Assembly: GCA_037951165.1 (NCBI GenBank)
Contig: JBBDHG010000032.1
Location: 9,572,001-9,636,000, forward strand
Direction of reading: 5' to 3'
Source: Lophius americanus
Taxonomy: Eukaryota > Chordata > Actinopteri > Lophiiformes > Lophiidae
Length of the DNA: 64,000 nucleotides
Shown here: positions 12,421 to 34,355 of the stretch, one piece after another
Position numbering within the stretch: position 1 is the stretch's first letter
Layout: each line of letters starts with the position of its first letter
Translations under genes and position numbers: made by a program
Notes under the pieces: model-generated
Databases searched by the model: none
Told to the model about the DNA's origin: nothing
The model's input: the letters and a program-made list of their open reading frames with translations, nothing else

Positions 12421-14500
12421 ATGCACCAGCATGAACGCCTGTGGTTTGTGTGCACATGCTCCGACCCATTGGCTGACGAGGGTAGGCATGTGGTGGCCAT
12501 TTAGAGGGATGAGAACTGTCAGAGACATCAAGCACGACTAATTATACTGTAAGCACACCACACTGTAAGGATGGAGGGGTACAAAGCGTGTGTGTGTGGG
12601 TGTGTTAGTGCGGGTGTTTGTGTGTATTTGCCAAGAATGCAGCAAAAGATAGGGGTAATATCAAGGTGGAAAAAGATAAAGAGAGATGGAGGGGATGGAT
12701 GGAAATGAATAGAGCAAAACAAAAGAGAGAGGGAATACATGGAGATCAGAGTGCTGGTGCTGATATCCATTATACATTTCCTGTATGAAAGACGGATTGA
12801 TAAGGACAGAAAGGAGGCGATATTCGGAGGTGTATTACTAAAAAAAACTTGTAGGTGATACGTGGAGGACGAGAAATCTGACTGGAATAACAAAGTGAAG
12901 AGAAGGAATGAAAAGGGTAGGATTGTAAAGGAAGGAGAAATCGGGAGATTTTTTTAAAGGAGGGAAAGGAGATGAGCGAGACATAGAGAAGACGGGTGAC
13001 CTATCTCATGCCTTCATGGAAGACTGCATATGTATCTAAACATCCCAACATGCACTGCTCTGCCACTCGGGGCAAAATCAGCCTGCAGCAGCCAATCAGC
13101 CATGGCCTTTTACCACTTCGCCGTGGGGCAGAATGTGCAGAAGCTGAGAAAGTGAGTGTATTTGTGTTTTTGTGTGTTTGTATGTGTGTCAGTTCAAGCG
13201 AGCGTGCACACACAGCTGTTTGTGTGTGTGTGTGTGCGTTTATGGATACAGACCTCTTCACTGCACTGCCTCTCTGATTTATCTTCAAACAGACAGCTCA
13301 GCCATCTCCTCTCCCACCTCCAACTCTCTCCTCACCCCCGGCTCTTTCACTCTATGTCTGCCTGATGCTAACCAGCCAATCCATTCATCTTCCAAATACC
13401 TTCCCTCACTCAATCTAACTCTCCCATCTCTCCTGCCACCCATTTCTGCTCCATCCATCAATCTATCCCTGCATCTGCATTTACTTCCTGCAGGGTAGAC
13501 AATTTCCCCGAATTCCACTGAAGTGGAAAGATTTCAGATTTAATACATCCCCAACTCATGTGATGTGCTCAGGCTTCAGACGAACGGGTGAGGGGTTCAA
13601 AGGAGATGCAGCTCAAGGTGCAAAGAGGGTTTTGGATTGAGACCCGAGGCGGCCTCACATTAATCAAATACATCTGTCAGTTTTTACCCTGAAAGTATTT
13701 TCTCTGGTAATACAAAAAGGGTAACATACACTCAAAAAATATGTAGGCCGAATATTAAGGATTATGTATTTTAATTACATGTAAAATTTCCAGGCATTTA
13801 CATAGTTTTAACATAAACAAAGTAATAAACTTAATTTGATGCATATTTGTCATTATAACATAAATGAAGCAAGTTGGTATAAACTGTTTTAAATACATTC
13901 CCCCTTCAAATTAATGCAATTTCTAATACATTTTTAACCAATTGGATCCTGCTTGCTAAACAGTGAGACATATTTAAACCTTTTTCATATTTTATTTAAC
14001 TGATTATATTGAATTTTTTTTCATAATTAATAGATTTATGTTCATCCAATGACATCTGAATACATACATTTTCAAAATATGATTATTTAAATTAAATCAA
14101 ATTGATGCAAGCACTTAAACTGGTACTATGCTGCTACTATGATTTTTTTTTTCTTTGAGTGTTCTATTAACCTTGACTTTTAAACCTATAGCCAGTGCAG
14201 CTCTGTGGGTTAGCATGCTATAATTTGCTAATGAGCACTGAGCTGCAGTTATTAATCTAGAGGATGATGGTAATGTCATCTGCAAATCGAAGTTCTGGAG
14301 CAGATGATGACATACGATGATATAATTTATTACTTTGCAACCATGAATGTCTAAATCTGTTAGGTATGAGATCTTACACCTTTGTATTTCATCTATATCT
14401 GTTCAAACTCCTAAATTATCTGCATCCATATCTGGGGTTGGAATGGGTGGAGCTGAAACCAAAAAGTGGGTGGTGCCTAAATTGATTGTATACCTGAAAA
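11901..14500. other. Intergenic, purine/pyrimidine-rich simple DNA, no gene
   Basis: No exon recognised. After the LINE come a (TG)n microsatellite (separate entry), a purine-rich stretch at about 12640-12990 (GGATGGAAA, GAGAGAGGG runs), another TG tract at 13150-13240, and then a pyrimidine-rich stretch at 13280-13500. 13730-14160 is AT-rich. Frames at 12528-12893 (-), 12996-13277 (+) and 13172-13498 (+) are composition artefacts. Confidence 0.55.
12360..12420. repeat. (TG)n microsatellite
   Basis: About 54 nt of pure TG after a short ATATAT lead-in. The open frames crossing it on both strands (Cys-Val and His-Thr runs) are due to the repeat. Confidence 0.95.
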
Positions 14501-14504
14501 GTTT

Positions 14505-14740
14505 TTCATGTATCATTTTCAAATTGTATATCATCATAGACCTTGGTGCGAGGAAGAACTGGTTTCTTTTGTGAATGTTAAGCATATTTTAAACACTACG
14601 GGGAGCTTTATCTCCAAACAAAACACACACACACACACACACAGCAATGGAACTGCCATAAGATTGGGATTTTGCTCAAGGACACGTTGACATCTAGAGC
14701 ACATGGAATGGGGACTGAACCACCAACCCCCTGAGCCCTG
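14505..14740. repeat. Interspersed repeat copy related to those at 23.3 kb and 60.8 kb
   Basis: 14511-14610 shares an ordered set of phrases with 60861-60975: CATTTTCAAA, then CATAGACCTT or CATATAGACCTT, then GAGGAAGAACTGG, then GGGAGCTTTATCT or GGTAGCTTTATCT. The two are diverged copies of one dispersed family. A CA microsatellite at 14621-14642 and a tail reading GGGGACTGAACCACCAACC at about 14709 follow. That tail is a phrase common at the end of teleost repeats. No coding capacity. Confidence 0.55.
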
Positions 14741-14888
14741 CCACTTTTTTCATGTAAGTACTCAGTATCCCCTCCACTCTATGTTAAGATATTTTCCAGG
14801 ATTATTTGAATCTTTGACCTGCTAATGGTCAAAGGTCATCACCGGACAAATGTCCCACCATCAAACATTTTCTTTTTCTTTTTCCCAG

Positions 14889-15420
14889 TAATAATAATAA
14901 GTAATAATAATAATTTGTATGGCACTTTTCAAAACAAAGACACAATGTGCTTTACCTGATAAATAAAGGAATTATAAGACATCACCAATGACAGTAAATA
15001 ATCACAAATAGTAAGAACTAATAGAGACCATTTAGAAGATGAGACAATCGATTTGGGTTACTCAAAAGCTTTCTTGAAAAAAGATGTGTTTTAGGGAAGT
15101 GTTTTAAAGAATGTTACTGATTCTGCAAGCCTCGGATCATCAGGCAGAGAGTTTCAGAGCTGAGGAGTACTGACTAAAAAAGAACCGGTCACCTGTTTTC
15201 CAGAGGCGGGACTCAGGAAAAGGCGGAGGAGCTCTGTCTGAAGAGCCGAGAATTCGCTCAGGCTCATATGGGAGGAGCAGCTCAGGGATGTAGCTGAGAG
15301 CCAGTCCAGGAAGAGCCTTAAAAGTAACCAGCAAGACCTTAAAATCGATTCTAAAACTAACGGTTTACCAGTGAAGAGAGGCTTAAAGAGGCTCAGTGAC
15401 AAATTTCTTTTCAGTCAGCT
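14889..15420 (+). repeat. Dispersed teleost repeat, probably retroelement-derived
   Basis: It starts with (TAA)n and TTTGTATGGCACTTTTCAAAACAAAG, and continues through GTGCTTTAC, CAGAGAGTTTCAGAGCTG, GAGCCTTAAAAGTAACCAGCA and CTTAAAATCGATTCTAAAACT. These are phrases I recognise from a very common repeat in teleost introns and intergenic DNA. The - strand open frames at 15140-15402 are chance frames inside it. The element class is not assigned. Confidence 0.6.
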
Positions 15421-18400
15421 GTTAAGTTATTAGAGTAGGGAACAAACTCACCAATGGTCCCAAAGCAATTCCTCAAGCTTGGCTATGATGAGTGTAACTA
15501 GCGCAGTAACTAGAGGTATAAAGGCCTCTTTATTTAGAGCAAACCAACATGGATAATCCACGGTCAGCTGGTTATAATTTCAGCCAACTCGTGCCGCTTA
15601 AACCTAAGTATCCATTAATAAATGATTAAGATATGAAGGACTTGAGAGGTAAGGCAAAAAGAAGGTGACGAATAACAAGCTGTAGAGAAGGAGGAGGAAG
15701 AGGTAAAATGGGAAAGGCTGTGAGACACAGGGAAGGAAAAGGGAGCAGTGACAAGATTTTGACCGAGTCACCCAGCAGGTTTAGTTGGAGAGCTGCTGTC
15801 ACTTCATCCCGTTTTTATTCCTCAGAATAATCTGACAGCGAGACAGTCACATCACATCATTTATGCTCCACTCTGGCCTGTCTCTTTATATTTGCGTTTG
15901 TGGTTTTGTTGAAGATTGTATGGTGTTCACACAGGTTAACACTCACACACACACACACACTCACACACCAGTGTTTTCTGAAAGCTGTGAAGGTGATGTA
16001 TAATATCGTATCAGCCTCAGCATTGGGCCTTCTTACTGTGGCGATAAACACGGAGTCTCATTCTGTCCGATTAAACTGCAAAACTCTTTGGGTGTAAATA
16101 TATGCTGTTAAGTAGCTGCCAGCTGCTCCACAATAACAAACTGCATTACAGCCATAAATTGGCTTTAAGGTGTCAGTATTACGTGGAAAGAGATGAGATT
16201 AACCCGGACTATTTCTGTCATCTGAAGCTAATGAGTTTCATATTTAAAATATAATTCCCTGCAATTTTTTTTCATGTGATGTTAAGATTGGCCTGCTTCC
16301 ATTACTGCCTGAAAAGCATCAGCTAAATTACATCCAATCCACTTGATGCAGGATCAGTGGCTGTTGTAAAGACAACAGGCTCTGTGCTTCATGAGTAATT
16401 TGCACTTCATAAAATGGGCAACATCCAGACAAGATGTTTTAGTTTTTGGCTAAAATTTGAAACAAATTTATTGGTTTATCTGATGATCCTCACTTTTTAA
16501 GCTTTTTTTTTAGCAATGTTAAAATGGAAAGGGTGAAATTTACTTCATACTTCCTCAAGAATAATGAAAATAACTGAACAAGATGTGGATATGCAACAAC
16601 AGAGTATTTATCCATCAGGAAAGACGGTGACCAATCTTAATTCGGGAGTTGAAGTAGAAACAATTTCTGAATATTTACGACATAAATGTTGGTTGACAAT
16701 CAATACTGTCTCCAAAAAGCTCTCATTTTTCAAAGATTAGGTTGTTGTTGTTGTTTTTTATTTACTTTGAAGTCAGAAAGATAACTTTATGAGAGTTTAA
16801 AGAAATCAAGCTCAGATCAGAACACATGCTTTCTGATCTGTGTCAGAAACACTTGGTGCATATTTTTTCGTCAAATAAATCTGAGAGTCAATTCATGATT
16901 GTAAAAACCTGAAGACCCGACTTTGATGTCGGCGGGGCATTGATTCCAATGTCTCTCCCACCAAATCCGAAAACATGTCACAAAATGATTACACCCATTA
17001 GATTATGACCTTGATCAGCTTTGCTGGAAGACAACAGTCCAGAATAATATATAAACAGTTGATTGCTGCTCTCTGCTGGCCAACTGGCGCAATGCATTTC
17101 TGGATGTATACTGATAGAGAAGGCATCATCCTCCCTGTCCTGCCCTATATTAATATTTATGCAAGTGGTTAGTAAGTGATTCATCAAGATTCTGAATCTG
17201 CTTTATCTTCCTCTTGTTCTGATGAATCTGTTGCATCAATAGAACAATAGATGAGTGGTAGTAGTAGAGTGTGAATACAGGAGAATTGACAATTGAGAAT
17301 TGAAAGGAAACTTGCCCTACGCTGACACCATTGTCAGCGTAGGGACGCACAATGACCCCAATCCCCTGCGTTGTACAAGCAATCCCCCTGATTGGGCTCC
17401 ACAATGGGAAGTCATATATCAAAAACTGTGTTTTTCGTGAAGCAGCTCCCCTAGTGGGTAAAATATGAACTATAGAGTAAAATATAATATATACCAGATA
17501 GATTTCCTCAAATTGATTCTTGAGCACCACATTTGGATAAAATTTAAGCAACTGTTGAAAATGTATATATATATTTTTTTTTTAATAAAGCTCCCTCTTG
17601 TGTAAGTAATATACAATCAACCAATCACTCAATTTCTTCCTTGCATTAAGCATAAAATTTGAAAAAGATTCACAAAACAGTTTTGGAGTTATCACGTTAA
17701 CACGTAAGATCGGCAGAAGTCGATACGGCGGCAATGACAGTTAAAAAATATCCCCCAACTTTCAAGGGTATAACAATTGCCTTTTCAGCTTCTTACCAAA
17801 GCTGATGATTAAACTTTATTGGTAATAATATGTATCCTTGACTAAGTGTATGAGCATGTTTTATATAAATCTCTTCAACATAAAGACATTAATAGGAAAA
17901 TGTAAAATCAAGTACAAGTGTCAACTTTTAATTCAATGTAAACATTCAAGCAGCAGAATTCAATTAACTAACCAGCAGTTTCTTTTATGCTGGCTGATTA
18001 TATATTAATCATATTATAAAAAGATTCATCTCTCTAAGCATTTCCCTCATAGAGAGTGGTATGTTTACATTTTCTAATGCAAAACATATTTCAAAATTCA
18101 TTATTGTGGTAAAATGTTGTGTGACAGTCATTGAATAATTATCTATTTTAATCGCTTCGAACTTTGATATTACTAGAATGCAGTCTGTGCTTACCTTGCA
18201 TGAATATTAATATACACATTATATAAAATATTAATATTAATGGGAATAAGCAGAGATAATGTGTTAACAGCGGTAATAACACGCTGTGTGCAATATACTT
18301 AGTAAGTGATATTAGTAATACTTATAAAAACACTTGTAGTAATAATAGTTACATGTCATCCGTTGCTGGAATAGTATAAGGGGTAATCGTCGTAAACACA
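15421..18400. other. Intergenic upstream of smad4, no gene recognised
   Basis: AT-rich DNA with no recognisable exons. It contains a CA tract at 15945-15968, a 10-bp inverted repeat with an 8-nt loop at 16813-16840, and a 13-bp perfect hairpin (separate entry). The 133-codon frame at 17150-17551 on the - strand has no family signature and covers that hairpin, so I do not call it a gene. Distal smad4 regulatory DNA may lie here, but nothing in the sequence marks it. Confidence 0.5.
17315..17344. repeat. Perfect hairpin palindrome, 13-bp arms, 4-nt loop
   Basis: Left arm 17315-17327 (CCCTACGCTGACA) is the exact reverse complement of 17332-17344; the loop is CCAT. It has a GC-rich stem in AT-rich surroundings. 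The 20 nt to the left (GAATTGACAATTGAGAATTG) are also internally repetitive. No adjacent gene end is visible that would make it a transcription signal. Confidence 0.9.
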
Positions 18401-18404
18401 ACTC

Positions 18405-18650
18405 CTCTCAGTTACGCATGCGCAACGTGGCATTGAGGAAACGCTGACAGGCGAGTGAAGTGGGCTGTGGCAACACACGAAATCTGACTTTTGACAGTAG
18501 TTAACGCTTTAGGATATAATACCACTGGCTGGCTAGGACTGTTTTTCTCCTCCGTTTTTTGCAAGCAGCGGTTGAAATGTGTAAGGGAAATCAGAGAAGC
18601 ACACAGGATCCGCGCTGCTAGCTGCATTACCAGCTAATACCAGGTAGCGA
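18405..18650 (+). promoter_or_regulatory. smad4: Probable smad4 promoter and 5' untranslated exon
   Basis: A GC-richer island in AT-rich DNA about 2 kb upstream of the smad4 start codon. 18415-18424 reads CGCATGCGCA, the core of the palindromic NRF1 site typical of TATA-less housekeeping promoters. A good splice donor (CAG|GTAGCG) lies at 18643/18644 and could close a non-coding first exon that joins the acceptor TTTTATAG at 20356. The exon itself is inferred; mammalian SMAD4 also has a non-coding first exon. Confidence 0.5.
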
Positions 18651-19699
18651 AAATAACTCTTCGGTTATCTCATTAGTTTGTTGTCTTGAACTTTGAGATC
18701 AACACTTGCACTTAAAGGTCGTTGCTAGCTATAAAACGAAGACGTCAACAACCTGTTAGGTGGTGGAACTGGCTAATATAATCATAACTGCTAATAGTAG
18801 CATGTAATGTTAGCTATTGTGTTCTCAGAATTAACAAGGCGATTAAACCGCGTATCCGGTTGGCTTTCAATGTAAAGCCAAATTAGAGAACAAACTGTTG
18901 TAAAAAATCTTAACGGCTGACAGAATTGTAACTTGCATATAGAATAGAACCTTGTGACAGTTATGATTTAAATACATTTAATTGAATTGTAATGTGTATG
19001 TTCATTTTGCAAGTCAGGGTCGGAATTAAATAGGAAGTTCCCTTTCATTGCTATTGAGACTGTCTTTTAGCAGTAATAATTTCAGATATAAATGTGTTTC
19101 ACAGATGGTTTTATGTTTGTCTAAACACCAAACAACTTACTTGGAAATTCTTGATTTATAATTTAAAGTGCCTATTTTCGCGCGAGGTAGCCACATGTCC
19201 TCTGATATGTTATTTTATTGTGGAGGATGTGAGTGTTGTCTTCCGGTTAGTTTTATTTATCACCGTAAGTTCAGCTGTTTTCACGGATCTATTACTGCCA
19301 GACAGAGAGGCGCCGCTAGCTCGCGCCAGCTATGAGACAAACGATGACAACTGCATGAAATTTTTCAGTTTTTTCTAACCTTATCCTAAATTGTAAAACC
19401 TGCCCCTTCGCCGCGACATTGTCGTTGGTCAGCTAGTATAATCATTCATCGAAACTTTATTTCTGGTTCGTCCCATCTTCCGGGCACCTAGACTCAAAAC
19501 AAACTAATAACGATGTGTTTACCTTTTTGTTTATTCGTCTATATGGTTTCTCCACACCAACCATATATGTTTGATGGAATCAGTACTTGAAGGACAAATT
19601 AAACAACAAATAATTTAAAAAACAAGCATAATCAAAATGGTGCGTTCCGTAAATATATCAGATGATACAAGTATAAAACAGTTTTGCAATCGGTGGTCA

Positions 19700-19985
19700 T
19701 GAGCACTGATTACAGCAGGAATCCTCTCGTGGACTGACACAACCTCTAGAAGGCTTCATGTGTGGTGACAGCCCTTATTCATCTGCCTTGGAGATGTTGC
19801 TAAGACAGTGGAGGTACTCATGCTGTCTTACTTTCACACTCAACCAACTACAAAGTTTTCAATGGGGTTTAGGTTGGGGTTCAAACTTGGCCACAAAAAC
19901 TGCCTCAAGTGCCAATATGTGAATGGCAAGATCCTGCTCATGTTTGACAGGTGTCATCTTCTCCCTAAAGCTTGTCCCTTTTTAA
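19700..19985 (-). mobile_element. Possible Tc1/mariner-like transposase fragment
   Basis: On the - strand around 19860-19885 the sequence reads as a decayed 'NLNPIENF', resembling the conserved D-L-N-P-I-E segment at the end of Tc1-type transposases. The rest is too degraded to follow and no terminal inverted repeats were found. It lies in the 5' intron of smad4. The assignment rests on one motif. Confidence 0.35.
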
Positions 19986-20356
19986 AGGGATGATTTAGTT
20001 TAACGAGAGAGTGGTCATTTGACAGTAGGTTGGTAATGTAATTTTTGCTGTGTTTTGTAGGTTTTCAGATTCAAGACTTGACAAATAAACACTTAAGTGT
20101 GACCAAATGTCAGTATCACAATATTACATATGGATATGCAGCTAATTTTAAAAATGTTATTCGTGCCACAAAATGTGTGGTGTGTTTTAAATCCCTGGAC
20201 TGAATATGGCATATTTATCTTCATTTATTCGGAAAGAAACAATCTAGAACATCAGTTCATCTTTCAGTATGAACTCAACAACACTTGACCATAAATTATC
20301 TAATCCTCTCTTTAACAGATTTGTCAGTAACTCACATTTTATCCCCTCTTTTATAG

Positions 20357-29039
<8,683 letters not shown>

Positions 29040-30660
29040 GATATTTTTGCAGTTGCAGCATCACTGCAACGTCCCAGAGCAGTGGAAGTCTTCCTCAGTG
29101 AACTCTTCTGCATGGAGAAGCCAGTGCAGAACAGCGGTGACAGTCAAGTTTTCCTTCAGATGAAAAGATTCTTTCAGGCACTTTTACTTTTTCAGGAAGA
29201 GTGAAACTAAATTGAGCCAAAGCCATATATTAAAGATATATTTCTTCAAATTTTTGGTAGACAGCTTTGATATATGAACTGGAATGATGAAGTTATCACA
29301 TATGACTACATTTAGCAAATATATGGCCTTCATATCTTATTGAATATGGAATGCAAGGGCTACTACATGAGACCAGCCACTACTGACACATTCTAAAATC
29401 ACTGTACAGTACAGGGACTGCTTTGCGACGAGAGCCCACATCCAGTGTCTGAGCATCGCAGTGCTGCTGGTTTCCTATCGTGTCAGTTTTCTTGAAATCT
29501 TTTTACTGACTGGGGAATAATAAGCAGCTTCATTTGACTGCCGGACTGAATAGAGCAACAGCAGCAGCACTCTGCAAACGATTTACTTCCTGACATGCTG
29601 ATCTCTGCCTCTCAGCCAATCAAGAGGGTTGGATTCAGTCATATTAGTGTAACGCCAGTCATCAAATCACAGAGAATTCGATGACTTCCACCCTGCCTAA
29701 AGCCAAGTGAGTTTGGCCCTTGAAAAACAGGCTGTAGTCTTGGTGAGTGCCTGATGACAAATCCATTTTTCTTCTCAGTTAAACTGGATGCTGGACTGAA
29801 GGTAGAGTCATTGGTTGAAGTTCTTCTCTATACGTCAGAGCTAGCGGGTCATGCAGTTTTTGGTGGGGTCGTTCGGTCACACAAAAGTAAATAAAAATTC
29901 AGGATACATCAGGTTTCACTGACATGCTGGGTCCATAGAAAAATCACCCAAATAAGGGACTATTTCTGGTCACTCTCCATCTTTGGTTCTTCCCATCTGT
30001 TTCAGGTATGGTTACCCTCTTTATGCTGCCACAAGGGATCGATGTCATATGAAAGCAAAGTCCGCGGACCGTTGATGTATGACATAAATAATTGTACAAA
30101 TGAACAGGGTTTATAATGATCTGGTCGAACCAAAGTATTAATTGCTCAGATATATACTGTGAGTCTATGGGGACATGTTTGAACTTTTAACCCAGTTCCA
30201 TTCATTTGGTTTAAATTTAATGGTTATTGTTTTTACTTCTAATGTTTTAATTCTTTGTCCAATAACGAAACTACTTAGTGCTCATATTTACCAGCTACTC
30301 ATTACATTAACGTCATTTTTTTTAACTTTTGGTTGGAAAATCTACAGTTTTCATATTTTACCAGCATTTGGCTGTTGGCTTGGATTAGATCTGTGCCCTC
30401 TCTGGAAGCATAGCCAACAGCCTCTAGTTATTGAATTATTTCTTATGCCCTGCATGTATGCTACTCATTCCTGATCCTTGTTAGGAATATGAGACAAGTT
30501 CCCTTCAACATTGACTTATTTTATTGGTTTCATGTTGTGATTTATTACTAATAGATTTATATCACATTTAGCACTTTACTTCTTTCAGATTTTACTCCCA
30601 GATCCTTATTTTTAGGCAGTTGGCCTGCAGTATGAATAAAAGTTTTTTAGGTATATTTTA
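29040..30660 (+). other. smad4: smad4 3' untranslated region (end inferred)
   Basis: Non-coding sequence directly after the smad4 stop. An AATAAA at 30635-30640 is a plausible polyadenylation signal; another AATAAA near 29890 could give a shorter form. No reading frame or repeat of note lies inside. Confidence 0.5.
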
Positions 30661-32510
30661 TGTGGGATTGCAAGCAGAAGCACCATGGTGTCTTTGTAGC
30701 AAAGAATTTTAGACTAAATACACTTTCTCTCTTTGCCTTTCACGCTAGACATTTATATTTTTCTGCTGGGTTTCATTTGACTATTGCATTCTTTTTTCTT
30801 GTTTTTCTTTTTAATACATTTAAAATTGTAAATATCTTTTTGAAATGCATGCCAATGTTTGCATAAATTTTAATGGCAAATAGACCCATTTATCTAAACC
30901 CTTCAGGGCTCCAGGTGGCGATTAAAATGGTCCCCAGTGCAATCCCCTTTTAATTGTGCGACCTTTTGCTGTTTTTGTTTTTGTTTTCTGCCGGTCTCCA
31001 GTGGCTGCCAGCCAGACACAAATAGTGGCGTCCGCCCAGTTACAAAGATGCAATACATACAAACAAAAACATTTAAAACAGAGTTCACCAGCAGTTCCAA
31101 TCGTTTTCAAAAATAAGCCGTGAAAAAGCATGGTGAGAGTAAAAATCATGAAAACACCAGGGATTGTTCCATGTTGGCAGATATAGACATACAGACTCAA
31201 TGCCTGAATAAGCAGGAAGCAACTAACTACATAGTTTAATAAAAATTTTGGGATGCAGGGGAAACAAAGGCAGACAGTACACAGGGGGAAAGGAAGGTAT
31301 GGTAAACATTTAACATTGTACTCTGATATCGATATTTTTGGGCTCTTGAAGATTTAATTTGGCTCCTAATTTTTTTTTTGGTTTAGGAGCCACTCTCTCT
31401 TAGATCTTGCTTTTCTTGTCTGAAGCCCTTCCCTTTATAAAAATGGAGTACTTCCCTTTCCCTTAAGACGGGACAATCTGAGGAGAGTACAAACCAGAAC
31501 CTAGTGTATACTGCTGGGGTTCGCATAGGAGGCATAGAGGGAAACTACACAGTAATAAATTCAACTAAATTATATAAACTTATTCCCTAAACACTAAAAT
31601 AAAGCATAGTGTCTCCCACGACTTGGAATAAATATAACCACTCATCAGTTATTACTGTGCAGCTTTTCGTTGAAAGTAAAACGAGTAGAAGCTTGTTTCC
31701 TCTGGTAGGTGTTGAAGGAGGTGAAATTATAAATTTTAGCCGTCTCCTCTGAGGCAATGATTTTAGATTAAACATTTGCTCTGCAAAAATGTGTTCACAA
31801 TCATTCTTTCTCACGCCATTTAAAGTCTATAGTGTGTCTTTCTGGTTACAGGTGTGCTGTTTTATTTTTCAGAAAAGCTGTTGTGGTTGGTTCCAGATGA
31901 AATGGGGGAAGACTTTTCGGGGTTTGTCAGGGGATTATCCACTCTGCTGTCCTATGCTGCAAAATTTTGGTTTATTTCACTGTCATTTGAGTAGTATTGT
32001 CAAAAAAAAAGGTTTATCCTTAATCAGGGAATAAGAGTCCAACTTTGGGATTTATTCATATAATTATGCATCAGCTTGAGTCAGTAACCGGGGGAAGGGT
32101 ATTTTCTGATAACATGTCACTGACTGACCTCAGGCTTTAGAAAGGTCATACTCTGTTAAGCTTTAATGTGAACAAATGTTTTTATAATACTTGCTGTTAT
32201 AATAGAAAGAAATGGCTCAAACGAGTTGATGTTGCCTTCTAGGACAGATTGCAGCTATAAAGTCTAACTGTATTTCTTATGGGAGAATCGTTAATTAAAC
32301 AAGGAGTGGTATTCTCAAAGTGCTGACCTGTTTATTCTGTCAAACGTGTTATCGTGTTACTAGTTCAAAGTTATATCGTCATCTCACAGCAAATGTCTAC
32401 TCATAACAGTATTTATAGCTCAACTTAGTTTGTGTTAGGACCTGAGGCTCACGTGAATAGCTAACTGGAAAACCTATTTTTCTCAGAAAGCTTTTATCTT
32501 CTTATTCTTC
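30661..32510. other. Intergenic between smad4 and mex3c, no gene recognised
   Basis: AT-rich DNA. Frames at 30660-30866, 30922-31200 (-), 31587-31814 (-) and 31789-32034 are short, have no family resemblance, and lack paired exons. I see no repeat boundaries I can defend. Confidence 0.5.
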
Positions 32511-32514
32511 TTCT

Positions 32515-33005
32515 TTGGCTGTTCCCAGATCATCTGTTTCACAACCGATCCGATTTGGATATCAGCTTTCTGCATATTGATTTGGCAAATATTTTCGACA
32601 GATGCTCTTCCTGAAACTGCCCTCCCTATTTGTCAGGGCTTGGGAATGCCCCTAGAAGTACATTAGCCTGTTACCCCATAATGGCTAAGTTTATTTATTT
32701 ACTTATTGCTGTTATTATGTCAAAATGCCAAGAAAAGGGCATGTAATGATAAAGGTGTAATGGGCCCCTTCTTTGGGAGTGATGTCAGTCATGCACAGTC
32801 ATAGCCTGAGAAGAAGGCTAATTGGGCACCGAACTAAAAGGTGCTCTCGTACTATCAGTATTCACCATAAAGGAAGTAAAAAGAAAAATCATTGACCCAG
32901 CCCCTTACTCTGATCCACTTTAAAATTCACTGGTTCCTTCTTTGGGACAGAGCTCACTCCTCCACAGGCTTTCATTATAATCTGTTAAGCAGTTAAGTCA
33001 GTGGC
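32515..33005 (+). repeat. Teleost interspersed repeat fragments
   Basis: About 32540-32690 carries the phrases GATTTGGATATCAGCTTTCTGCATATTGATTTGG, GATGCTCTTCCTGA and CCTATTTGTCAGGGCTTGGGA. These belong to a very common teleost repeat, and a related piece lies at 53255-53310. About 32920-33000 (CACTGGTTCCTTCTTTGGGACAGAGCTCACTCCTCCAC, then AATCTGTTAAGCAGTTAAGTCAGT) matches a second common family. No coding capacity. Confidence 0.55.
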
Positions 33006-33519
33006 CTACTTCCCTGAAGTCCTCCAAGAGCACAATCAGGGGGTAACAAAACATCCAAGCAAATATCAGCCTCTCTGACCCCCGTAAAGGTCAGAGTTCA
33101 TGGCTCCACTGGTCCAGACGATCCTCAGAGCAATTAGGAGAATAATCTATGGGCGGATGAGTCAGATTTTGAACTGCTAGAATTCTACAAAAGAAGTTCC
33201 CCTCTGAAAGGCTCAAAAAGAGGGAAAACCCCAATATGATAATTTAATGCTCATAAATCCTTCAATGTGACTGCACTGAAGCGATCATGCGAGAAGGTGA
33301 CAAAACTAGGCTCAACATTCAAGGCAACCATGTTTTCACAGTGCTGGTTTAGGTATTAAATGATTTTAAAAGGTGAAAATGAATTTTAAACACCAATTTT
33401 GTGTTTTCTAACAACATTGGAAACCAAAACCATTATCGACTGGATTCTAAATCATGACCACAACTAAAATGAAAAACTGAAACTTCAGTGAAATTCATCA
33501 CATTGTTTCATTTGTCTCA

Positions 33520-34355
33520 GTCGTGGGTTTGGCCTCAAGTGCCTGTAAGCACTCCGAACAATGTCTGGGCATGTCCCTGATGCATAGAGAGTCCTGGGTC
33601 CTCCCAGACCTGAATCACGGCATCCGTGAGCTCCTGCCGTGTAAAGTCTGTGCGGTGGTGGCATCTGGTGAACCGTCCCAGATGTTTTGTTGAGTTCAGG
33701 TCTGGGGAACGTGAGGACCTGTCAATGGCGTCAATGCCTTTGTTGTTCCAGGGCTTCCTACACACACTAGTCACATTAGGCTGGGCATTCACGGACAAAT
33801 TCAGTAGCAGGACCAATTTGAAGCCAGGGTCCACTGCACCCATTTAAGGCTTCATATATACCAGTATTACAAATTTACTAGATACATGTTTATATACTGC
33901 ATCCCCTCTCCAGCGGTCCTAGTGTGAAGGCCCTTCACCTGGTCTCCTCCCTGCTCCTGAGACTCTGCCGAGGGAAAGAGCAATTCTTCTTGTGACGGCA
34001 CAGGAACTGACCACCTGTGCGACCTGAATGGGCTGTAGGTACCACATCATGCTACCAGTAGGCACATGGACACTAGCAAACAGCAAGAGTAAAGAAAAAT
34101 CAGTCAGGAAGGATGGGGAGAGATAAAAGTCTGGTCACCACCTGCAGAACCAGAACCTTCTTGGGTGTCCTCTTGCTGATTGCCTCTCCTGTCCATCTGT
34201 CGTTGCTTTCATTTGCACCGAAGCAGCTGAAACTGATTTAGAGACCTCTTTGCTTCCTGACTGGACCGATCCATATCCCAGGCATTTAACGGACTTTGTG
34301 TTATGCTGTAATAAAAGTGTTCCCTTCATTTTTTGAGCAACGTACTTTTTCATAG
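33520..34355 (+). mobile_element. Large copy of a common teleost repeat element
   Basis: From about 33915 to 34352 the sequence follows a teleost repeat I recognise: CTAGTGTGAAGGCCCTTCACCTGGTCTCCTCCCTGCTCCTGAGACTCTGCCGAGGG, TGACCACCTGTGCGACCTGAATGGG, CAGTCAGGAAGGATGGGGAGAGA, CACCTGCAGAACCA, and the end phrase AAAGTGTTCCCTTCATTTTTTGAGCAACGTA. 33535-33843 on the - strand keeps a 102-codon frame with SPDLN, which recalls the Tc1-type transposase end but may be coincidence. Element class not assigned. Confidence 0.55.

Noticed and set aside
33535..33843. 102-codon - strand frame with SPDLN as a host gene
   Set aside because: It lies in a recognisable teleost repeat; the motif is at most a decayed transposase end.
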